A DNA stretch of 64,000 bases from Blastococcus saxobsidens (GCF_010682065.1 NZ_JAAGWG010000008.1:62001-126000); one strand, 5' to 3'; shown: positions 26,158 to 35,498, counted from the first letter of the stretch. The notes: generated from the sequence alone by a model not told the origin. Numbers and translations: made by a program.

Positions 26158-26753
26158 CGTCCCCTGCGCCGGACGGCCCGTTCGTCGTCGTCGGGCTGGG
26201 CAACCCCGGACCGGGGTACGCCGGCAACCGGCACAACGTGGGCGCCATGGTCCTGGCCGAGCTGGCCCGGCGGGCGGGCGTCAAGCTGGCCGCCGGCAAG
26301 GGTGCCCGTGCGCGGGCGCTCGCCGGCGAGGGGCGGCTGGCCGGCCGCCGGGTCGTGCTCGCCCAGCCGCTCACGTACATGAACGAGTCGGGGAGCCCCG
26401 TGCGCGGGCTGCTCGACTACCACAAGCTCCCGCCCGAGCAGCTGGTCGTGGTCCACGACGAGCTGGACATCCCGTTCGCCTCCGTGCGGCTCAAGCGCGG
26501 CGGTGGCGAGGGCGGGCACAACGGTCTGCGCTCCATCACCCGGTCCACCGGGACCAAGGAGTACCTGCGCGTCCGGGTCGGCATCGGCCGTCCGCCGGGG
26601 CGGCAGGAACCGGCCGACTACGTGCTCAAGGACTTCTCCGCCACCGAGCGCAAGGAACTCGACCTGCTGCTGGTCGAGGCCGCCGACGCCACGGAGCTCC
26701 TCCTGACCGCGGGCCTCGAGGCCGCGCAGAACCAGGTGCACCCCCGCGGCTGA
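26154..26753 (+). CDS. pth: Peptidyl-tRNA hydrolase
   Basis: 199 residues from GTG 26154. VVVGLGNPGPGYAGNRHNVGAMV has the essential Asn and catalytic His, LAQPLTYMNESGSPV and VVHDELDIPF the other active-site residues, and GGGEGGHNGLRSI is the classic signature. It frees tRNA from peptidyl-tRNA that has dropped off ribosomes. The start is uncertain: GTG 26154 lies inside a 16-bp hairpin and has no ribosome site; the frame is open upstream to CTG AGC GAG AGC at 26106 (would read MSESTSHRGAG), only eight bases beyond the rplY stop. Confidence 0.95.
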   Translation: MASPAPDGPFVVVGLGNPGPGYAGNRHNVGAMVLAELARRAGVKLAAGKGARARALAGEGRLAGRRVVLAQPLTYMNESGSPVRGLLDYHKLPPEQLVVVHDELDIPFASVRLKRGGGEGGHNGLRSITRSTGTKEYLRVRVGIGRPPGRQEPADYVLKDFSATERKELDLLLVEAADATELLLTAGLEAAQNQVHPRG

Positions 26754-26815
26754 CCGCGCCTTCCCCCTCCGAGCGACACCAGCCGGTCCGATCGGGTGAA
26801 GCACGCCCGCCCGCA

Positions 26816-26841
26816 TTGACCCTTGCCATGACTCTCTGTGA
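26816..26841 (+). promoter_or_regulatory. Promoter / BldD-like box upstream of the exopolysaccharide locus
   Basis: TTGACC (26816-26821) is a good -35. The box TGAC-TCTCT-GTGA at 26829-26841 fits TNAC-N5-GTNA and, at 12 of 13 positions, the published BldD operator TnACnCWGnGTnA; it overlaps the expected spacer/-10. First gene starts at 26955. Confidence 0.45.
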
Positions 26842-26954
26842 GTGTTGCGCCCGGATCGCACCAAGGCGCGATGCGAAGCCGCAGCTCACAGGCCATGTCC
26901 TCGGACTGATGTGTTCATGCGACTACGCAGCGTGATAGTCGTTCGGGGGGACGC

Positions 26955-28460
26955 ATGCTTCTGGATCAGCAGCAGTCGAGTGCAGGGGCGGTCATCCTGC
27001 CGGGTGCGCCCGCAGGGTCGGCCGCCGCCGGTGTGTCGCGTCCCCGAGCGCTGCCCCGTCGGACGTCGCCCGCGTGGGTGCGGTCCTACACCGTGTCGCT
27101 GGTCCTGGTGGAGAGCCTCCTGGCTGCCGCCGCCGGCGCCGTCGTCCTCCTCCGCACCGGCCAGTCCTACCTCGCCGGGACCGCGCTGTCCTGGGCCGCG
27201 CTGGCCGTCCTGGTCGCCTGGCCGGTGCTGCTCGGCGCGACCGGCGCCTACTCGGAGCGCGCCTACGGCACGGGCAGCGACGAGTACCGGCGGGTGGGTC
27301 GCGCCGGCTTCCTGCTGCTGGCCGGCGCGAGCTTCCTGTCCTACATCGCGGCGCTCGACCTCAGCCGCGCCCTCGTCGTCGTCGCCATCCCCGCCCTGAC
27401 CGGCGTCACCCTCCTGGGCCGGTACGCCGCCCGCTCGCGGCTGCACCGGCTGCGAGCCCAGGGCCGCTGCACGAAGCGGGTCGTCGTCGTGGGCCGCGGT
27501 GGCGCGGTCCTCGAGCTGGTCACCCGGCTGCAGCGCGAGCAGCACGCCGGGCTCGACGTCGTCGCCACGGCGGTGACGCCGGCCGACCGCACGCGCGTCG
27601 GCCAGCGGACCGGGCTGCCGGTCGGCGGACTCGACGACGTGCTCGCCCTCGCCGCCGAGCACGCTGCGGACACCATCGCCGTGACGTCGGCCAGCGAGAC
27701 GGCCGCACAGTACCTGCGGCAGCTGTCCTGGCAGCTGGAGGGCAGCGGCATCGAGCTCCTGGTCGCCCCCGGCCTGATCGAGGTGGCGGGCCCCCGGCTG
27801 CACATCCGCCCGTTCGAGGGGCTGCCGCTGCTCTCGGTCGAGCAGCCGTCCTTCGAGGGCTGGCGCCGGGTGGTCAAGGGGGCCGTCGACCGGCTCGTCG
27901 CCGCCGTGGCGCTGGTGCTGCTCGCGCCGGTGCTCCTGACCCTGGCCGCCGCCGTCGGCCTGACCAGCCCCGGGCCGGTGCTCTACCGCCAGGAGCGGGT
28001 GGGTCTGGGCGGCCGCACGTTCACCATGCTGAAGTTCCGGAGCATGGTCGTCGACGCCGACCGGCAGCTGGACGCGCTCCGCGCGGACAACATCTCCGAC
28101 GGCCTGCTGTTCAAGATGCGCACCGATCCCCGGGTCACGCCCGTGGGCCGCTTCCTGCGCCGGCTCTCGCTCGACGAGCTGCCCCAGCTGTTCAACGTGC
28201 TCGGTGGCTCGATGTCCATGGTGGGTCCGCGCCCGCCGCTGCCGGCCGAGGTGCTGCGCTACGACACCTCCGTCAGCCGCCGGCTGCTGGTCAAGCCGGG
28301 CCTGACCGGCCTGTGGCAGATCTCGGGCCGCAGCGACCTGTCGTGGGAGGAGTCGGTGCGCCTCGACCTGCGGTACGTGGAGAACTGGTCGCTGACCCTC
28401 GACGTGCTGATCCTCTGGAAGACCGGGCGAGCCGTCCTGTCCCGCTCCGGGGCCTACTGA
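26955..28460 (+). CDS. Initiating polyprenyl-phosphate glycosyl-1-phosphate transferase (WbaP/CpsE type)
   Basis: 501 residues. N-terminal half: about four membrane helices (residues 40-130) and a Rossmann-like soluble part (RVVVVGRGGAVLELVTRLQ). C-terminal half: a further helix (about 312-335) then the bacterial sugar-transferase catalytic domain (YRQERVGLGGRTFTMLKFRSM, DELPQLFNVLGGSMSMVGPRPPLPAEV, KPGLTGLWQISGRSDLSWEE). Such enzymes place the first sugar-1-phosphate on undecaprenyl/decaprenyl phosphate and start repeat-unit assembly. It opens the exopolysaccharide locus. ATG 26955 has GGGGGGA upstream. Sugar specificity cannot be read. Confidence 0.93.
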   Translation: MLLDQQQSSAGAVILPGAPAGSAAAGVSRPRALPRRTSPAWVRSYTVSLVLVESLLAAAAGAVVLLRTGQSYLAGTALSWAALAVLVAWPVLLGATGAYSERAYGTGSDEYRRVGRAGFLLLAGASFLSYIAALDLSRALVVVAIPALTGVTLLGRYAARSRLHRLRAQGRCTKRVVVVGRGGAVLELVTRLQREQHAGLDVVATAVTPADRTRVGQRTGLPVGGLDDVLALAAEHAADTIAVTSASETAAQYLRQLSWQLEGSGIELLVAPGLIEVAGPRLHIRPFEGLPLLSVEQPSFEGWRRVVKGAVDRLVAAVALVLLAPVLLTLAAAVGLTSPGPVLYRQERVGLGGRTFTMLKFRSMVVDADRQLDALRADNISDGLLFKMRTDPRVTPVGRFLRRLSLDELPQLFNVLGGSMSMVGPRPPLPAEVLRYDTSVSRRLLVKPGLTGLWQISGRSDLSWEESVRLDLRYVENWSLTLDVLILWKTGRAVLSRSGAY

Positions 28461-28489
28461 CCTCCCTCGTCCGGGCGTCACTCTCAGGA

Positions 28490-28502
28490 GTCACGCGGTG
28501 AC
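28490..28502. promoter_or_regulatory. Palindrome upstream of the first glycosyltransferase
   Basis: GTCAC-GCG-GTGAC, a perfect 5-bp dyad with a 3-base centre, 116 bases before the ATG. Same half-site as the TNAC-N5-GTNA boxes of this locus but shorter spacing. Confidence 0.3.
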
Positions 28503-28617
28503 CCCGAACCGTCCTCCCGGGTCCCTCCATCGGTGAAGCTGCTGGTCGACAGGCGTCGATACGGCGGCCATCAGGTGCTCGCCGGTACGGGAGCGCCGGG
28601 ACACGGACGGAGGGACC

Positions 28618-29862
28618 ATGCGGATCGCCATGGTCGGCACGCGCGGGGTACCTGCTCGGTACGGCGGCTTCGAGACCGCCGTCGAGGAGGTCGGTCGCCG
28701 ACTGGCCGACCGGGGGCACCGGGTGGTCGTGTACTGCCGGACCACCCCGGGTGAGGACGAGCGGCCCAGCCGGTACCTCGGCATGGAGCTGGTCCACCTG
28801 CCCGCCGCCCGCAAGCGGTCCCTGGAGACGCTGAGCCACTCGGCGCTCTCGGTGGCCCACCTGCTGGCCCGCCGCACGGACGCGGCGTTCGTCTTCAACG
28901 CCGCCAACGCGCCGCTGCTCCCGGCGCTGCGCGCCGCCCGCATCCCGGTGGCCACGCACGTGGACGGGCTGGAGTGGAAGCGGGCCAAGTGGGGCCCGAT
29001 CGGCCAGCGGTACTACCGCCTCGCCGAGTCGCTGGCCGTCCGCTGGTCCGACGCGCTCATCGCCGACGCCCAGGGCATCGCCGACTACTACCGGTCGGAG
29101 TTCGGGGCGCCGACGACGCTGCTGACCTACGGTGCGCCGCGGATCGCTCCGGGCACCGACAAGCTGGCCGAGCTCGGCCTGACCCCCGGCGGCTACCACC
29201 TGCTCGTCGCCCGCTTCGAGCCGGAGAACCACGTCGACGTGATCGTCGACGGGTACCGCCGCAGCGGGGCCACCAAGCCGCTGGTCGTGGTCGGCTCGGC
29301 GCCCTACTCCGACGCCTACACAGCCCGGGTGCACGGCCTGGCCGACGAGCGGGTGCGTTTCCTGGGCGGGGTCTGGGACCAGGACCAGCTGGACCAGCTG
29401 TACGCCCACTCCTACACCTACCTGCACGGGCACTCGGTCGGCGGCACCAACCCCTCGCTGCTGCGGGCCATCGGTGCCGGCGCCGCCGTCCTGGCCTACG
29501 ACGTCGACTTCAACCGCGAAGTGGTCGAGGACGCCGGTCGGTTCTTCGCCAGCCCCGCCGACGTCGCCGCGCTCGTCGACGCCGCCGAGGCCGACCCGGC
29601 CATGGTCGGCAGGGCGGGCGTGCGGGCCCGCGAGCTGGCGAAGGGCTACGACTGGGACGACGTCGCCGCCGGGTACGAGCAGCTCGCCCGCCGGCTGGCC
29701 GGGCGGAACGTGCCGAGCCGGCGGCCCTCCGGCCGGCGCTTCCCGGCTCACTCGTCCGTCCCCGCGCCCGTGCCCTTCCCGCGTCCGGCCCCGGACGTCG
29801 GTGCCCGCGAGCCGATCGCCGCCCGTTCCGCCGTGATCTCGTTCCCCGGGGCCCAGCAGTGA
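28618..29862 (+). CDS. GT4-family glycosyltransferase (DUF1972-type N-terminus)
   Basis: 414 residues. N-terminus MRIAMVGTRGVPARYGGFETAVEEVGRRL is the DUF1972 signature of rhamnosyl/galactosyl-transferases of exopolysaccharide clusters; the GT-B donor half holds LLVARFEPENHVDVIVDGY, GSAPYSDAY, VRFLGGVWDQDQLDQLYAHS and HSVGGTNPSLLRAIGAGAAVLAYDVDFNREV (the E-x7-E-like region). An Arg/Pro-rich 45-residue tail is an add-on. It probably adds a sugar to the lipid-linked repeat unit in the cytosol. Its stop overlaps the next start (GTGA). Confidence 0.9.
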   Translation: MRIAMVGTRGVPARYGGFETAVEEVGRRLADRGHRVVVYCRTTPGEDERPSRYLGMELVHLPAARKRSLETLSHSALSVAHLLARRTDAAFVFNAANAPLLPALRAARIPVATHVDGLEWKRAKWGPIGQRYYRLAESLAVRWSDALIADAQGIADYYRSEFGAPTTLLTYGAPRIAPGTDKLAELGLTPGGYHLLVARFEPENHVDVIVDGYRRSGATKPLVVVGSAPYSDAYTARVHGLADERVRFLGGVWDQDQLDQLYAHSYTYLHGHSVGGTNPSLLRAIGAGAAVLAYDVDFNREVVEDAGRFFASPADVAALVDAAEADPAMVGRAGVRARELAKGYDWDDVAAGYEQLARRLAGRNVPSRRPSGRRFPAHSSVPAPVPFPRPAPDVGAREPIAARSAVISFPGAQQ

Positions 29863-30590
29863 GCCGCTGGAGTCGCGGGCGCGACGGCGTCGAGGCCACC
29901 CGCGAGGGGGGACGGACGAAGGGGGTCCCGAGGTCGCCGGCGGAGATGGACGGCGCGCTGCCCGCGCCGCGGCGCCGTCAGCAGGTCGTGCTCGGTGCGG
30001 CGGTGCTCGTGGCGCTGCTCGCCCTGGTGGCGTTCCTGGTCACCCGCCCCGGGAACGGGGACGGCGCGGCTGCCGCCGACGACTCGAGGGCCGCCGCCAC
30101 CTCGGGCGCGCCCGAGGGCTCGACGGCCCCGGCCCCCATGCCGCCCACGCCCACACCCACCGGACCCACCGAGGACGTCGACGAACCGCCGCCGTCCCTG
30201 CCGGAGGTGGCGATCGACGCCGCTGCCGCGGTCGGCAACGGGATCGTCGCCACGATCGCCTCCGTGGAGGCGATCGAGGGTACGGCGGTCGGCCCGGGGA
30301 ACATCGCCGGACCGGCGCTGCGGGTGACGGTGCGCATCGAGAACGGCACGGCCGAGGCCGTGTCGCTCGACGGTGTCGCGGTCAACCTCGCCTACGGCGC
30401 CGACCGGACGCCGGCCTCCCCTCTGGACGATCCCTCGCGGCGACCCTTCACCGGGATGGTCGACCCCGACCGGAGCGGCGAGGGCGTCTACGTCTTCAGC
30501 GTGCCGACCGACGTCCGGGACCTCGTCACCGTCGAGGTGGGCTACCAGGCCGGGGCTCCACTCCTGCTGTTCACCGGCCGGGCGGGCTGA
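29859..30590 (+). CDS. Membrane-anchored protein with Thr/Pro linker and Ig-like domain, unknown function
   Basis: 243 residues. Basic cytoplasmic N-terminus (about 40), one membrane helix (QQVVLGAAVLVALLALVAFLV, near 41-61), a Ser/Thr/Pro linker (APAPMPPTPTPTGPTED, a likely O-mannosylation stretch), then a beta-rich outer domain of about 135 residues (ALRVTVRIENGTAEAVSLDGVAVNLAYG) resembling DUF4352-type immunoglobulin-like domains. GTG start overlaps the glycosyltransferase stop, so it belongs to that unit. It could tether or organise exported polysaccharide or the giant proteins encoded next; that is a guess from position. Confidence 0.75.
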   Translation: MSRWSRGRDGVEATREGGRTKGVPRSPAEMDGALPAPRRRQQVVLGAAVLVALLALVAFLVTRPGNGDGAAAADDSRAAATSGAPEGSTAPAPMPPTPTPTGPTEDVDEPPPSLPEVAIDAAAAVGNGIVATIASVEAIEGTAVGPGNIAGPALRVTVRIENGTAEAVSLDGVAVNLAYGADRTPASPLDDPSRRPFTGMVDPDRSGEGVYVFSVPTDVRDLVTVEVGYQAGAPLLLFTGRAG

Positions 30591-30611
30591 ACCTGCCGCG
30601 AACGCTGCTCC

Positions 30612-30649
30612 CGACGACCCGCCACCGCACCCGCGGTGGCGGGTCGTCG
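30612..30649 (+). terminator. 17-bp perfect terminator hairpin
   Basis: CGACGACCCGCCACCGC pairs perfectly with its complement over an ACCC loop, 21 bases after the stop at 30590. Separates the wbaP-GT unit from the first giant gene. Confidence 0.8.
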
Positions 30650-30694
30650 TGCGTCGGGGGGCGTCACCGCGGTCGCCGACCCGGACATGTCCCG

Positions 30695-30707
30695 TCACTG
30701 TCAGTGA
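30695..30707. promoter_or_regulatory. BldD-like dyad upstream of giant protein 1
   Basis: TCAC-TGTCA-GTGA inside the longer perfect palindrome GTCACTG-T-CAGTGAC (30694-30708), 149 bases before the start. A weaker relative, TCACGCTTAGTGT, is at 30790-30802 and contains TAGTGT, a possible -10. Confidence 0.4.
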
Positions 30708-30856
30708 CGACACCTCCCCATTGTGGGTGAGAAACTGCAGGTCGTCACCGTATCGAGTGGGTGATTCACCCCTGCCGCAGCGCCTCTCGTCACGCTTAGT
30801 GTCTGTCGACCGGTCCAACGGAACGGGTCTGTATGGAAACTTGAGCGGGGGCTCGC

Positions 30857-33800
30857 ATGATGGTTGTGGGAACAGGCGCGCGCATGCGCGCCGTGGCGGC
30901 GATGGCCGTACTGGCGGTCGCCGTCGGGAGTTCGGCACTGACGCCGCCCGGCGCGGCACGGGCCGACTCCGCGCCCATGACGGTGACGCCCACCGACCCC
31001 GTCACCGTGTCGGCGGACGGGCTGCCCACGGTGCAGATCAACGGCGTGGTCTGGTCGCAGGTCGTCGTCGGCAACACGGTGTACGCCGGCGGGAAGTTCG
31101 GCCTCGCCCGCCCGGCGGGCTCGCCCGCCGGCACGAACGAGACCGTGCGGAACAACCTGCTGGCCTATGACATCCGGACCGGCCAGCTGATCTCGTCCTT
31201 CGCGCCGGACCTCAACGGCCAGGTGATGGCGGTGGTGGCGTCTCCCGACGGGACGCGGCTGTACGTCGGCGGGGACTTCACCGTCGCCAACGGGCAGCCC
31301 CGCAACCGGATCGCCGCCTACGACACCCGTACCGGCGCGCTGGTCGACACGTTCCGGCCCAGCGTCAACGGGCAGGTCGCGGCCATCGCCGCGACCGACT
31401 CGACGGTCTACCTCGGGGGCAGCGTCAGCGCGGTCGGCGGCGTGAGCCGCTCCCGGCTGGCCGCGGTCCGCGCGTCCGACGGCGGCCTGCTGTCCTGGGC
31501 GCCGGTGCCGGGCACCGGGCCCACGTCGGGCAACCGCAACCCGACCAACCCGTCCCTGCCGGGGACCACCGCGACGAGCAACAGCGTCATGGCGCTGGTG
31601 GTCACCGGCGGTGGAAGCCAGGTCGTGGCCGCCGGGCGCTTCGACACCATGAACGGGGTCAAGGCCACCGGCGTGACCGCGCTGGACCCGACCACCGGCG
31701 CGACCCGCACCTTCGAGATCAACCGGCTCATCACGAACCAGGGGGTCAACTCCGCCGTCTGGAGCCTCTCCACCGACGGCTCCGTCGTCTACGGCACCGG
31801 GTACGACTACTACGGCCCGGGCAACCTCGAGGGGTCCTTCGCCGTCGACGCCTCCAACGGCCGGGTGCGCTGGATCGCCGACTGCCGCGGTGACAGCTAC
31901 TCGAGCTTCCCCGCAAACGGCGTGGTCTACATCGCGTCGCACGCGCACAGCTGCGTGAACATCGGCGGCTACCCGGAGCAGAACCCGAAGGTCGAGAAGC
32001 GGGCCACGGCGATGAGCGCCGCCGCGAGCGGCCGGGTGGGCCCGAGCACCCAGGCCAACCGGAACTTCACCGGGCAGCCGACGTCCGCGTTGCTCAACTG
32101 GTTCCCGCTGCTCTCCCAGGGGAGCTTCACCGGCCAGTACCAGGCGGGCTGGAGCGTCACGGGCAACGGGCAGTACGTCGTCTACGGCGGCGAGTTCCCG
32201 CGGGTGAACAGCAAGGCGCAGCAGGGGCTGGTCCGTTTCGCCGTTCCCTCGATCGCGCCGAACGCCATCGGTCCCGAGGTCACCCCGGGGGTGGGCGTCA
32301 CCGCCACCAGCGGGGGACTGCGCGTGAGCTGGCAGGGCAGCACCGACCAGGACAACCGCGTGCTCACCTACCGGGTGTACCGGGACAACGGTGCCCAGCC
32401 GGTGGCCACCTTCGCCCGGTCCTCGCTGTGGTGGCAGGCGGCACCCGTCGCGTGGACCGACCGCACGGCAGCCGCCGGCGCGCACACCTACCGGGTCACC
32501 GTCAGCGACCCCTTCGGCAACGAGGCGACCATCGGCACGGGGACGGGCACCTCGTCCGGGCCCACGCCGGCCCGGGCCTACGCCTCGGCGGTGGCCGCGG
32601 ACGGGGCCACGAACCACTGGTCGCTCGGCGAGCGCTCCGGCACCGCCGGCTCCGACCTGACCGGCGTCGACGACCTGGTCGGCAGCGGCGGCCTCGGCCG
32701 CGGCTGGGCCGGTGCGCTGCGGGGCGACGCGGACACCTCCACGTGGTTCGACGGCGTGGGTGGCTACTTCGCGACGCAGACCCCGCGCCGTGGCCCGCAC
32801 ACCTTCTCGGTGGAGGCGTGGTTCGAGACCCGCAGCACGGCCGGTGGCCGGATCGTCGGCTTCGGCGACCAGCGCACCGGGCTGAGCAACAACCACGACC
32901 GGATGATCTTCCTGGACCCGTCCGGCAAGCTGCACTTCGGTGTGTACCCCGGATCCGGCGTCGAGCTGATCACGCCCACCGCGTACAACAACGGGCAGTG
33001 GCACCACGTCGTGGCCACCCTCGGCACGACGGGGATGCAGCTGTTCGTCGACGGCCGCCTGGTGGCCAGCCGGACGGACGCCGTCATGGCGCAGGACTAC
33101 CTCACCGGCTACTGGCGGATCGGTGGCGACCGCACGTGGTCCGGGGCGCCCTACTTCAACGGTCTCATCGACGAGGTCGCCGTCTACCCCACCATCCTCA
33201 GCGCCGAGCAGGTGGCCCGTCACCACGCGATCGGCACGACCGGCACGGGCACGAACATCGCCCCGACGGCGTCGTTCAGCTCGAGCGTCCAGGGACTGAC
33301 CGGGTCGTTCGACGGCCGGCTCTCCGCCGATCCCGACGGCGGTTCCCTCAGCCGGTACGCGTGGGACTTCGGTGACGGCACCACGGGTACCGGCCCGACC
33401 GCGACCCACGCCTACGACCGGGCGGGCACGTACACCGTCCGCCTCACGGTCGCCGACGCCTCGGGGGCGACGGGCAGCACGGTGCAGCAGGTGACGGTCT
33501 CCGCCCCGGCGAACAAGCCGCCGGCCGCGTCGTTCACCTCGACGGCATCGGGTCTGGTGGCCACGGTCGACGGGCGCGGCTCGACCGACGCCGACGGCAG
33601 CGTCTCCAGGTACGCCTGGGCGTGGGGTGACTCGACGCCGGACGGCTCGGGTGCCACGGCCTCGCACACCTACGCGAAGCCCGGGACCTACCAGGTGACG
33701 CTCACGGTCACCGACGACGACGGAGCCACGGCCTCGGTGACCCGAGGGGTCGCGGTGACCGAGCCGGGAGCGGCGCAGCCGCTGGCAGGCGACCGGTTCG

Positions 33801-35380
33801 AGCGGTCGACCACCGGCGGACTCGGCACCGCCGACCTCGGTGGCCGGTGGACCGCCGCGGTGGGCGCGGCCCGGCAGGCGGTGACCGGCGGCGGTGCGGT
33901 GCTGACCGTGGGTCCGGGCAACAACGCCGGCTCCTACCTGGGCGAGGTCTCGGCGACCGACGTCGACGTGCGGACGACGCTGTCGTTCTCGCGGACGCCG
34001 GCGAACGGCACCGGGGCCTACGCCTTCGTGACCGGCCGTCGGGTCGGGACGGCGCAGTACAACGCCAGGGTGCGGGTCCTTCCGGGCGGTGAGGTCGGCG
34101 TCTCCCTGGTCCGTGAGGTCGGCGGTGTGGAGACCACGCTGGGCTCCACCACGCTCGCCGGCGTCACGTACACCGACGCCGCACCGCTGCAGGTGCACCT
34201 CCGGGTGACCGGCGCCGGGACGACCGGTCTGGAGCTGACCGTGTGGCCGGCCGGCAGGGCCGAGCCGACCACGCCCACGCTGGCGCGCACCGATACGACC
34301 GCAGCGCTGCAGGCGCCCGGCGGGGTGGGCGTGGCCGCGTACCTCTCGGGCAGCTCGTCCAGCCCGGTTGCCGTCCGCTTCGACGACCTGGCGGTCACCG
34401 CGGCCGGCGTGCCGTCGGAGCCCCAGCCGGAGCCGGAGCCGGAGCCCGAGCCCGAGCCGGAGGCGCCGGCCAACCAGCCGCCGACGGCGGCCTTCACCGC
34501 GCAGGCCTCGGACCTGTCGGTGGCGGTGGACGGGCGCGGCTCGGCCGACGCGGACGGATCGGTCGCGTCCCATGCCTGGAACTGGGGTGACGGGACCGCG
34601 GCGGGGTCGGGTGCCACGGCGACGCACAGCTACGCGGCGGCGGGCTCGTACACGGTGACGCTGACGGTGACCGACGACGACGGAGCAGCGGCGAGCACGA
34701 CGCGCGCGGTGACGGTGACCGCGCCCGTTGGTCCGGCGCAGCCGCAGGTGCTGGCCGCCGACGCGTTCGAGCGGTCGGTCAGCGGCGGCCTGGGTACGGC
34801 GGACGCCGGGGGCCTGTGGACCGTCCTGGTCGGGGCGACCCGGCAGGCGGCCGCAGGCGGCGGCGCGGTGCTGACCGTGGGTCCGGGCAACAACGCCGGC
34901 TCGCACCTGGGTGGGGTCTCGGCCACCGACGTGGACGTGCGGACGGCGCTGTCGTTCTCGCGGACGCCGGCGAACGGCACCGGGGCCTACGCCTTCGTGA
35001 CCGGCCGCCGGGTCGGGACGGCGCAGTACAACGCGCGGGTACGGGTGCTTCCGGCCGGTGAGGTCGGAGTCTCCCTGGTCCGCGAGGTCGGCGGCGTGGA
35101 GACCACGCTGGGCTCCACCACGCTCGCCGGCGTCACGTACACCGCGGACCTGCCGCTGCAGGTGCACCTCCGGGTGACCGGCACCGGGACGACCAACCTG
35201 GAGCTGACCGTCTGGCGGGCAGGCGAAACCCAGCCGGGCACGCCGACGCTGGTCCGCACCGACGGCACCGCGGCGCTGCAGGCGCGGGGATCGGTGGGTC
35301 TGTCGGCCTACCTCTCCGGCAGCTCGACCAGCCCGGTCGCCGTCCGCTTCGACGACCTGCAGGTCACCGCCGTCCAGTGA
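30857..35380 (+). CDS. Giant secreted propeller-FN3-LamG-PKD protein 1
   Basis: 1,507 residues. Signal peptide (cleavage probably after residue 36, AARA-DS); a beta-propeller-like domain with recurrent TVYLGGS/LYVGGDF blades (about 48-462); FN3-like (475-568); LamG/concanavalin-like (573-791, with WHHVVATLGTTGMQLFVDGRLV); two PKD domains (800-885, 886-973, each with YAWDFGDGT or YAWAWGDST and TYTVRLTV-type strands); a ~205-residue unassigned module (976-1183); an (EP)n linker; PKD3 (1205-1292); second copy of the module (1297-1507). No cell-wall anchor or transmembrane tail, so it is released or held non-covalently. Likely adhesin or matrix protein binding the exopolysaccharide; this is inference from domains and place. 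Start ATG 30857; a second Met is at residue 2. Confidence 0.88.
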   Translation: MMVVGTGARMRAVAAMAVLAVAVGSSALTPPGAARADSAPMTVTPTDPVTVSADGLPTVQINGVVWSQVVVGNTVYAGGKFGLARPAGSPAGTNETVRNNLLAYDIRTGQLISSFAPDLNGQVMAVVASPDGTRLYVGGDFTVANGQPRNRIAAYDTRTGALVDTFRPSVNGQVAAIAATDSTVYLGGSVSAVGGVSRSRLAAVRASDGGLLSWAPVPGTGPTSGNRNPTNPSLPGTTATSNSVMALVVTGGGSQVVAAGRFDTMNGVKATGVTALDPTTGATRTFEINRLITNQGVNSAVWSLSTDGSVVYGTGYDYYGPGNLEGSFAVDASNGRVRWIADCRGDSYSSFPANGVVYIASHAHSCVNIGGYPEQNPKVEKRATAMSAAASGRVGPSTQANRNFTGQPTSALLNWFPLLSQGSFTGQYQAGWSVTGNGQYVVYGGEFPRVNSKAQQGLVRFAVPSIAPNAIGPEVTPGVGVTATSGGLRVSWQGSTDQDNRVLTYRVYRDNGAQPVATFARSSLWWQAAPVAWTDRTAAAGAHTYRVTVSDPFGNEATIGTGTGTSSGPTPARAYASAVAADGATNHWSLGERSGTAGSDLTGVDDLVGSGGLGRGWAGALRGDADTSTWFDGVGGYFATQTPRRGPHTFSVEAWFETRSTAGGRIVGFGDQRTGLSNNHDRMIFLDPSGKLHFGVYPGSGVELITPTAYNNGQWHHVVATLGTTGMQLFVDGRLVASRTDAVMAQDYLTGYWRIGGDRTWSGAPYFNGLIDEVAVYPTILSAEQVARHHAIGTTGTGTNIAPTASFSSSVQGLTGSFDGRLSADPDGGSLSRYAWDFGDGTTGTGPTATHAYDRAGTYTVRLTVADASGATGSTVQQVTVSAPANKPPAASFTSTASGLVATVDGRGSTDADGSVSRYAWAWGDSTPDGSGATASHTYAKPGTYQVTLTVTDDDGATASVTRGVAVTEPGAAQPLAGDRFERSTTGGLGTADLGGRWTAAVGAARQAVTGGGAVLTVGPGNNAGSYLGEVSATDVDVRTTLSFSRTPANGTGAYAFVTGRRVGTAQYNARVRVLPGGEVGVSLVREVGGVETTLGSTTLAGVTYTDAAPLQVHLRVTGAGTTGLELTVWPAGRAEPTTPTLARTDTTAALQAPGGVGVAAYLSGSSSSPVAVRFDDLAVTAAGVPSEPQPEPEPEPEPEPEAPANQPPTAAFTAQASDLSVAVDGRGSADADGSVASHAWNWGDGTAAGSGATATHSYAAAGSYTVTLTVTDDDGAAASTTRAVTVTAPVGPAQPQVLAADAFERSVSGGLGTADAGGLWTVLVGATRQAAAGGGAVLTVGPGNNAGSHLGGVSATDVDVRTALSFSRTPANGTGAYAFVTGRRVGTAQYNARVRVLPAGEVGVSLVREVGGVETTLGSTTLAGVTYTADLPLQVHLRVTGTGTTNLELTVWRAGETQPGTPTLVRTDGTAALQARGSVGLSAYLSGSSTSPVAVRFDDLQVTAVQ
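33888..34245 (+). repeat. Long direct repeat within giant gene 1, copy 1
   Basis: Nearly identical, without gaps, to 34857-35214 (offset exactly 969 bases = 323 codons at every anchor checked). Encodes the core of the first C-terminal module (GPGNNAGSYLG...GVTYTD). Limits are approximate. Confidence 0.85.
34857..35214 (+). repeat. Long direct repeat within giant gene 1, copy 2
   Basis: Second copy of the block at 33888-34245. Recombination between them would remove or add one in-frame 323-codon unit (module + EP linker + PKD). A third, more diverged relative lies at about 39600-39960 in giant gene 2. Confidence 0.85.
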
Positions 35381-35450
35381 GCCGCGTCGGGGCCGGACCC
35401 GGGTGGGGCCGGCCCTGACGTCCGGTGATCAGCGCGGTGCAGTCGCGCCG

Positions 35451-35463
35451 TCACACCTGGTGA
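35451..35463. promoter_or_regulatory. BldD-like dyad upstream of giant protein 2
   Basis: TCAC-ACCTG-GTGA, within the 15-base dyad GTCAC-N5-GTGAC, 155 bases before the start. Confidence 0.4.
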
Positions 35464-35498
35464 CCGACCTCACCACGACGAGGTAGGTCCGCCCGCTC

